NCBI GenBank assembly: GCA_030762895.1
Contig: CM061062.1
Location: forward strand, 232,985,879 to 233,049,878
Direction: 5' to 3'
Source: Sophora flavescens
Taxonomy: Eukaryota > Streptophyta > Magnoliopsida > Fabales > Fabaceae
DNA: 64,000 bases
The notes under the pieces are model-generated. The model ran no database searches. It saw only the letters and a program-made list of their open reading frames with translations, and was not told the origin of the DNA. Position numbers and translations under genes: made by a program. This document shows positions 57,463 through 64,000 of the stretch, piece after piece. The first letter of the stretch is position 1. Every line of letters begins with the position of its first letter.

Positions 57463-57855
57463 GAGAGTTCTTAGGGAACACAAATCCGCAATTGGGTGGA
57501 AAATTTCGAATGTAAAAGGTATAAGCCCTTCCCTATGCATGAAAAAAAATTTGATGGAGGATGATTATAAACCGGTGGTTCAACCACAAAGGCAGTTAAA
57601 TCCCATCATGAAAGAAGCAGTGCGTAAGGAAGTGATTAAGCTTTTTGATGCCGGAATCATTTATCCAATCTTGGATAGCAAATGGGTTAGCCCAATTCTT
57701 CTGGTCCCGAAGAAAGGTGGCACAACTGTGGCGGTCAATCAGAATAATGAAATAATTCCAACAAGAACCGTCACGGGGTGGAGAGTTTGCATTAACTATA
57801 GAAAGTTAAATGATGCAACAAGAAAAGATCACTTCCCTCTTCCATTCATTGATCA
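57463..57855 (+). pseudogene. Gypsy RT fragment, copy 2
   Basis: The N-terminal part of an Athila-like RT: HKSAIGWKISNVKGISPS, QPQRQLNPIMKEAVRKEV, GIIYPILDSKWVSPI, VPKKGGTTVAVNQNN, NYRKLNDATRKDHFPLPFIDQ. It is open over its whole length, in frame with the preceding copia residues from 57407. It ends at ATGCAT (57856-57861) exactly like the copy at 33529-33723, and is about 200 bp longer on its left side. Confidence 0.82.
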
Positions 57856-57861
57856 ATGCAT

Positions 57862-59184
57862 GGGAGTGTTCATAGGTTTGAAATCATCCATCTTGAATTT
57901 CATTAACAGTTCCTTTGTGTACATAGTTTGATGGATATACACCTTGTCCATTGTTTGTTTAACTTTAAGTCCAAGTAAGAACTTTAGTTCTCCCATCATG
58001 CTCATTTGAAACTCTTTTTGCATAAGCTTAGAGAATTCTTTGCATAGATATTCATTAGTAGCACCAAAGATTATGTCATCAACATATATTTGAACAACAA
58101 TAAAACTGGACTTATAAGAATTTCTGAATAAGGCTGTAACAACCTTTCCTCTACTAAATCCATTGTCCATTAAGAATGAAGTTAACCATTCATAACAAGC
58201 TCAAGGAGCTTGTTTAAGGTCATATAAAGCTTTCTTTAGCTTATATACGTGTTCAGGTTGGGTTTCACTTTCAAAACCCAGAGGTTGCATAACATACACT
58301 TCCTCACTAATAACACCATTTAGAAAATCACTTTTTTACATCCATTTGATATAGCATTATACTATGATGTGCAGCAAATGATAATAAGACGCGAATAGCC
58401 TCTAGTCTAGCAACTGGTACAAAAGTTTCAATATAATCTATATATTCTTCCTGTGAATAACCTTGTGCAACAAGTCTAGCTTTATTTCTTATCACCTTAC
58501 CATTTTCATCAACCTTGTTTCTATAAACCCATTTGGTTCCAATAACAGATTTTTCTTTTGGTAAAGGTACAAAAGTCCATTCTTCACTTCTCTCAAACTG
58601 GTTCAGTTCTTCCCGCATTGCTAGAATCCAGCCCTCATCCAGTAGAGCCTCATCTACTGTCATTGGTTCTAACTCAGAGACTAAAGCAGAAACATCCTGC
58701 TCTTTGAATGTAGATCTGGTTCTTAACTTGTCAGTAGGATTCCCAATGATTTGATCTTGTGGATGATAATTCTTGAAGTACCAAGATCTTTGAACATTTT
58801 CATGTTGAGAAGTTGAAGTTTCTGACTCATGTTATTGAGGATCGTCTACTTGATCACCAGGTTTGACATTTGCTTGATTTTCAGAATCTTTGAGATTCAA
58901 ATCTGCAACAGCTTCATCAAGCTCTAATAATTTCTTATCAGGCTGCCTATCATCAAACTCAACATGTATACATTCTTCTACTACTAAGGTTCTAGAATTG
59001 TTAACTCTAAACCATTTGGACGACTCAGAATACCCAAACAGAAATCCATCATCTACTTTAGCATCAAACTTACCAAGTTGATCTTTAGTATTTAATATAT
59101 AGCATTTACAACCAAAAGGATGAAAGTAAGATATGTTGGGTTTTCGACATTTCCACAATTCATAAGGAGTCTTATTCAAGATTA
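57862..59184 (-). pseudogene. Copia E integrase end, linker and RT, copy 2
   Basis: Same content and boundaries as 33730-34965. Minus-strand words are TPYELWKCRKPNISYF, FDAKVDDGFLFGYSESSK, the linker, DEGWILAMREELNQFERS, WVYRNKVDENGKV, LYQMDVKK and YVDDIIFGATNE near 58085. A stop lies near 58844 and frame losses near 58200 and 58330. Compared with copy 1 it is of similar integrity. The right boundary against the Copia LTR (59184/59185) is the same as in copy 1 (34965/34966). Confidence 0.84.
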
Positions 59185-60641
59185 TGTTGAGACCTCATAA
59201 GTCTTAGACACATTCCATGTTTAAATTCTCTAAGTTTTGATGATTTTAAATAGATTAAGTCTCATAATATTTAACCATATGAAAGTACTGACATGCCTGA
59301 TAAGTGTGCATGAAAATAGACTTAAGGACACTCATCTATTTTATGATCCGTCTACTTTTTAGTAGAGCACAGTTTTTAGACTCGTCTAATATTTCTATCA
59401 GAAGAAGATTCTGTGGAGTGCCCGTCTAGTTCTGGACTGCACAAGCACCCGTCTACTTTTTGGCTTGCTTTGCATCCGTGTAAATTTCCAACATTGCTAC
59501 AAATGTCAGTATGTCAGAAAAAAAGTCCAAGTTACCTTATTCAAATTGGATGCCATCCTTAAGGATCTCTAAGACCTTTGGACAATAGCGCAAAGGATAA
59601 AGAATAAAGAACTTTTGTTTCAAGGTTTTAAGGAATAAACACGCAATCTCTGTACCACAGCAGAAACGTTTTTGATGTTTTAGTACCAAATAAAAGTGCT
59701 TTCTGGAAAGTGAACTGAGTGTTACACTGAAAGAGGAAAGCTCTCTACTGCAAGCACAAGAATCCTGCTGCTATAACTCTGATACAACAGCTGCTCAGGA
59801 TAAAGTGTACTCTTGGACTACCTTATCAAAGCTCAACGTTCCTAAGCAATTAATGTCTAAACAGAACGACTCTTTGGCATTAATGGTGTCCCAGAAGCTC
59901 AAATCAGAAGAACACACTTTATGAAGCTGTGACTAACGGATTAAATTGATTGAAGTCTTTATATAGACCAAACCATGAAAAAGAAGACAAGAAGTTGAAT
60001 ATCATTAAGAACACTGTGCAAGAAGCATTTACTCACTTCATTAACTTCTTCATTCCTTCATTGAATACTTCTTCAATCATTTTATATTAATTTGCAATAT
60101 TTCACACTTCATATTTATTTCACTCTGAGTGTCATCTTAAAGATTTGCAAGTTGTATTAATTACTCAAAACATTTATCCCTTACTGTGTTGAGCCTGAAG
60201 AGGCTAGGTGAGCAAAAAAATACTTGTTTGAGTGTTGAGCCCGGAGAGGCTAGGTGAGCAAAGAATACTTGTACTGTAATATGATAAGTTATAGCGGAAA
60301 CTCGGAGCTGCCAAGAAACTGGACGTAGCCCTGTGAATTTTGGGGTGAACCAGTGTAAAACACTTGAGTGATATTTCTCTTCCCTTATCTATTTATTTTT
60401 CTAAAGTATTATTTGTTTAAGCTTTTAACTTGGCGAGTTATTTTGTGAATATCAAACTCTGTTTTACCCTTCTCTGTATCCTTGTGTGTTCTGTCTCAAA
60501 ATTAGACGTGTCACTCGTCTAGTCTTCTGCTGTCTTATTTTTGCTTTGTGTGCCTGTGAAAATTAATAACTTTCAAAGAAACTAAAAAAGTTGGTAAACA
60601 CAATTCAACCCCCCCTTCTTGTGTTAACTTTGGTTATTTCA
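59185..60641 (+). repeat. Copia C LTR (family B)
   Basis: TGTTGAGACCTC...TTATTTCA, 1457 bp, about 95 percent like LTR B by eye. TATATAG at 59960-59966. It is followed by a primer-binding site and gag, so it is placed as a 5' LTR although it also follows Copia sequences. Confidence 0.85.
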
Positions 60642-60643
60642 GT

Positions 60644-60655
60644 TTGTATCAGAGC
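60644..60655 (+). other. primer-binding site, one mismatch
   Basis: TTGTATCAGAGC; the second base of the standard TGGTATCAGAGC reads T here. Confidence 0.75.
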
Positions 60656-61208
60656 TCAGTCTCTGGTTTGAGCACTTAACAGTGTAGAGGAAAAGATCTT
60701 GGAAATGGTAGGAGAAGCCAGTACAAGCAAGAACCATGCTGGAGAAGGATCCTCAATGTCGAGACCTCCATACTTCAATGTAGAGGACTATATCTATTGG
60801 AAAGAAAAGATGAAGTGGTTTTTACAATCCACTAACTCTGATCTCTGGGATATCATTGAAGAATGTCCTTTTGTTCCTAAAGATGACAAAGGAGCTAAAG
60901 TTCCTAAAGCAAACATGACCAATGATCAAAGAACAAAATGACAGTTAAATGCCAAAGCTAGATATGCAATCATGTGTGCTTTGAGCAGAGAAGAATCTGA
61001 AAAAGTCTGTGCTTGTGAATCTACAAAAGAAATGTGGGATTCACTAGCTGTTGCTCATGAAAGAACTAGCAAGGTCAAAGAGCCTAAAGTCAGCACGTTG
61101 GTCAGAAAGTATGAATTGTTCAAAATGGAAGAAGGAGAGAATATTGGCCAAATGTATGGAAGATTTCAAACCATAAACAATGGATTGAAGTCACTAGGAA
61201 AAATTTAT

Positions 61209-62782
61209 TGTTAGACTAAATGACTGAGAGATTTTGATATATGACAAATACAGCTTAATGTGTATGCAAGTGTTTAGTGTCAAATTGTAAAGACAAGTAT
61301 CAAGCAATATTCAACAAGTTCAGTGAGCAATCAAAGGAGAATATTCAAGGAAGAGCATGGAGGAATCAAAGAGCAAGGACTAATATCAAGGAATCATCAA
61401 GACAAGAGCTTAAACGAAGAAATTAGTCTTAAGTCTTAGATGATGTGTAAGAGATGAAATCTCTTATTCACAAATAGCTCAATTAAGAAAGATGCATGAA
61501 GAAAATCATTTTCATAACCTGCATTAAAAGGAATAAGTTTTCGTTAATGAAAACGATTTTTGGAAAGAATGATATAAGCGCTCGTCCAACACTCGAATAA
61601 TATAAGCGCTCGTCCAACACTGGGAATAATAGAAGCGCTCGTCCAACAGTGGTAAAAGCTGGCGTCGAAGAAAGTGGCAGAAGCTCACGTCTACTAGAGT
61701 GACAGAATCTCTCGTCCACTAAAGTGATACAAGCGCTCATCTACTAAAGTAATACAAGCTATCATCTACTAGTTGGATCACGTCCAATTATTTTCTGTTA
61801 GTACTCCCATCTGCTGACGTGGCAAATGGACGTGGCAATTCTTTAAAGATGGACACGGCTATTTTTTCCAAATGGACTCGTATTTTTATGGACGTGAATT
61901 CTATAAGAACTATCAAAATCTTATCTCAAGAATGAGAATCAAGAAAACATATTCTGTTAAATTAGATCCAAATATGTTTTGATTGATCCCAACGACTATA
62001 ACTTGTTTTATATATAAAGAGGGATCAAAGGAACACTTTAAGAGAATCATAACGAATAACAACATAATTATAGCGATATACATATCGTTCATCATCTTCA
62101 TTGAGCTTACTATGAAAAGAGTGTTTCAATACTCATAAGTGCTTCAATTTGTTTATCTGACTATTGAGAGTTAGGAATCAACTTTTGTTTTTAAATTTCG
62201 ATTGTAAAGAGAGAGGGAGTCTCTCTGAGTGATTAGGGTGAGGTATACCTAAGGTTGAAAATTGAGACTCTTCATAAGAGTATGGTATCTCGAGGTGAAG
62301 GAGTGCTCTGTGGTGTGAAGGTTTTTCAAGCTACCTGGCAAAGCTTGTGTGTTAGTGTGTGAAATCCCACAGTTGGAGTGGGGACTGGATGTAGGTCACA
62401 GTGGTGGTGACTGAACCAGGATAAATCTGGTTATGTAGTATCTCTAAACTCAGACTCTTTAATTTCTTTTTATGATTCAAGAACCTACAACTGTGATGTT
62501 TAAAGTTCAAGTATAATTTCTGTTCTTGATCTGTATAAACTGTATCTTGTTATTACTGAGTTATTGAACCTGAACCTATTCGTTATTAATCTTTCTTATC
62601 CTCATAACCTTCTATTCAAGATTTTGTAAAAACCCTTCATCGATTTTATAAAAGATCCTGAGAACACAAATCCGCAACTCTGATTTATAAAGCTTTGTGA
62701 ACAAGTTTTAAGAGGGAAATATTTTCTTTGAAAACTCAATTCACACCCCCCCTCCTCTTGAGTAGTTGAAGCCTAAACATCA
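61209..62782 (+). repeat. Copia family D solo LTR (D3)
   Basis: TGTTAGACTAAATG...AACATCA, 1574 bp, with no internal sequence, inserted in the gag of Copia C. The word AAATTTA is found on both sides (61201-61207 and 62783-62789), but there is one extra T on the left, so the expected 5-bp duplication is not clean. It has GCTCGTCCAAC units at 61575-61660 and TATATAAAG near 62012. Confidence 0.82.
61575..61770 (+). repeat. GCTCGTCCA minisatellite in LTR D3
   Basis: Units such as GCGCTCGTCCAACACT and TCTCGTCCACTAAAGTGATA are repeated about seven times with more divergence than in D2. Confidence 0.75.
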
Positions 62783-64000
62783 AAATTTACAAGACTGAGG
62801 AACATATTCAAAAGATCCTCAGAAGTCTTCCAAAACAATGGAGACCACTTGTAACTGCTGTATCTCATGCCAAGGACTCAAGGACTTAACAACAATGAAG
62901 CTAGATGAGCTTCTTGGTACTCTTCAGATCCATGAATAAGAGCTTATTGAAGAAAACAATGGAAAGAAAAAAAATCGATTGCTCTTAAGGCTGACAAGAA
63001 GTCATCTAAAGGAGTAGTCTCAAAAGCTATCAAAGTAGAAGAATCTGAGGAATCAACTGAGGATGACTCTAATGATGAAGATGATGAACTTTCTCTTTTC
63101 ACCAGAAAAATGAAAAAGCTATGGAAGAAAAGAAACTTCAGAAAGGACAAACCTTTCAGGCGCTTCAACAAAGAAAACACAGTACTAAGATGGTGGATCA
63201 AATGACAGAAATGTCATTGTGTGCTATGAATGCAAGAAGCCTGGCAACATCAAGGCAGAATGCCCTCAACTCAAGAAGCAGCCTCCCAATAAATTCTTCA
63301 ACAAAAAGAAGAAGGGAATGATGGCCACTTAGGAAGATCTTAATGAAAGCTCCAATGAAATTGAAGGAAGGGAGCTTGAAGCAAATCTATTTCTTATGGC
63401 ATATACTGATTCTGAATAAGAAACTGAGGTACATTCTGAACTTGAGAAATTTAACGATGCCTATGATGAACTATTGGAAGAATCCAACTATATATCTAAA
63501 GCTTTAAAATCCCTCAAAAGACAGTATGTTAAACTCTTAAATGACTATACACATAAATCTCAAGAGTGTGAGAAGTTAACTGAAGAGAATAATAGACTTA
63601 AGACTGAGAAGTCTAAAGTTGAGATCTCAGTTGAAACTCTGCCCTCTGACGAAGTGACTAAACTTCAACAGAAAGTAGAAGAGCTCACCTCAAATCTTTC
63701 CAAGTTTGTTAACGGTAGAGATAATCTAACTAAACTTTTGGGAAGTCAGAGGCAGTCCCTTAACAAAGAAGGTATAGGCTATTCCAGTCTAGAACATTAT
63801 AAAGGATCAACAAAGTTCTCAAAAATAACTGTCAAATATGTGTCAGTTAGTTTAAACAAACCTATATGTACCTACTGTGTAAAAGTTGGACATATCACGT
63901 CTAAGTGTATTCAAAAAAAGAGAAGGAAGTCTTCACAAACTCCTCATACTAACAGAAAAGGACCCAAGAAAATATGGGTACCTAAGTCCATGATCTTTCT

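Larger units (their letters stand above)
60705..64000 (+). pseudogene. Copia C gag, split by a solo LTR
   Basis: The ATG at 60705 gives MVGEASTSKNHAGEG. A TGA at about 60940 (AAATGACAG) is shared with Copia B. The frame is open again from 60972 to the solo LTR at 61209, and continues at 62783 with TEEHIQKILRSLPKQWRP. From there frames change near 62880, 62970 and 63175, with many stops; the first zinc knuckle near 63220 reads CYECKKPGNIKAEC, with Asn for the zinc-binding His. The second near 63865 reads CTYCVKVGHITSKC. The sequence runs off the window end just after KKIWVPKS. It keeps the parts that Copia B lost by deletion. Confidence 0.8.

Noticed and set aside
61201..62789. clean 5-bp target duplication for solo LTR D3
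   Set aside because: AAATTTA is on both sides, but an extra T on the left prevents an exact 5-bp reading, so I report only the direct repeat.
1..64000. host protein-coding gene
   Set aside because: All longer frames are explained by retroelement or transposon proteins, repeats, or remain unassigned (9188-9880); no exon-intron structure of a host gene was recognised.

Overview
This window is a block of nested transposable elements from a plant nuclear genome, almost certainly a dicot; the species cannot be told from the sequence. I find no intact host gene, tRNA, rRNA or CRISPR array. The evidence for a plant is the mix of lineages: Athila-like and Tekay-like Ty3/Gypsy elements, Sirevirus-like Ty1/Copia elements (tRNA-Met primer sites, repeated polypurine tracts reading GCCAAAAGGGGGAG, extra ORFs after pol), a CACTA transposon end and a Mutator-like non-autonomous element. 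Every retroelement gene carries stops, frameshifts, deletions or lost catalytic residues, so none looks autonomous.

Left part (1-15.8 kb). The 3' half of an Athila-like element (1-4380) sits inside a CACTA element. The CACTA end at 5031 in turn interrupts a minus-strand Tekay-like element whose 3.1-kb LTR is 5285-8366. An unassigned ORF (9188-9880), a minus-strand Copia LTR (11214-12995), a Mutator-like element with a perfect 9-bp target duplication (13451-14744) and a 98-bp tandem repeat (15398-15785) follow.

Middle (15.8-37.8 kb). Copia family A (15828-20739) has gag, a remnant of protease and an extra env-position ORF, and has lost integrase and RT. It abuts a family D Copia (20740-27097) with near-complete RT-RNaseH but no protease or integrase. 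Minus-strand family E fragments follow (27098-28791 and 29800-34965), one carrying an Athila-family solo LTR flanked by CATAG.

Right part (33.5-64 kb) holds a readable insertion history. A family B Copia (LTR 34966-36437) was split inside integrase by a family D Copia (37782-55765, duplication AGGAT). That element was split inside RNase H by a minus-strand Athila-like element (43782-53137, duplication TTGAT). A chimeric module (Gypsy RT fragment, inverted Copia pol, Copia LTR, Copia gag) occurs twice, at about 33.5-37.1 kb and from 57.46 kb to the window end. The copies share unusual junctions and a shared nonsense codon, so one rearrangement was duplicated. The right copy later received a family D solo LTR (61209-62782).

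The most unusual sequence signal is the arrays of GC-rich palindromes with core CACGGCCGTG inside LTRs of two different Gypsy lineages (3110-3534, 6478-6640, 31120-31504, 44476-44810, 52562-52895). A parallel phenomenon is CGTCCA/CGTCTA minisatellites in the U3 part of several Copia LTR families.
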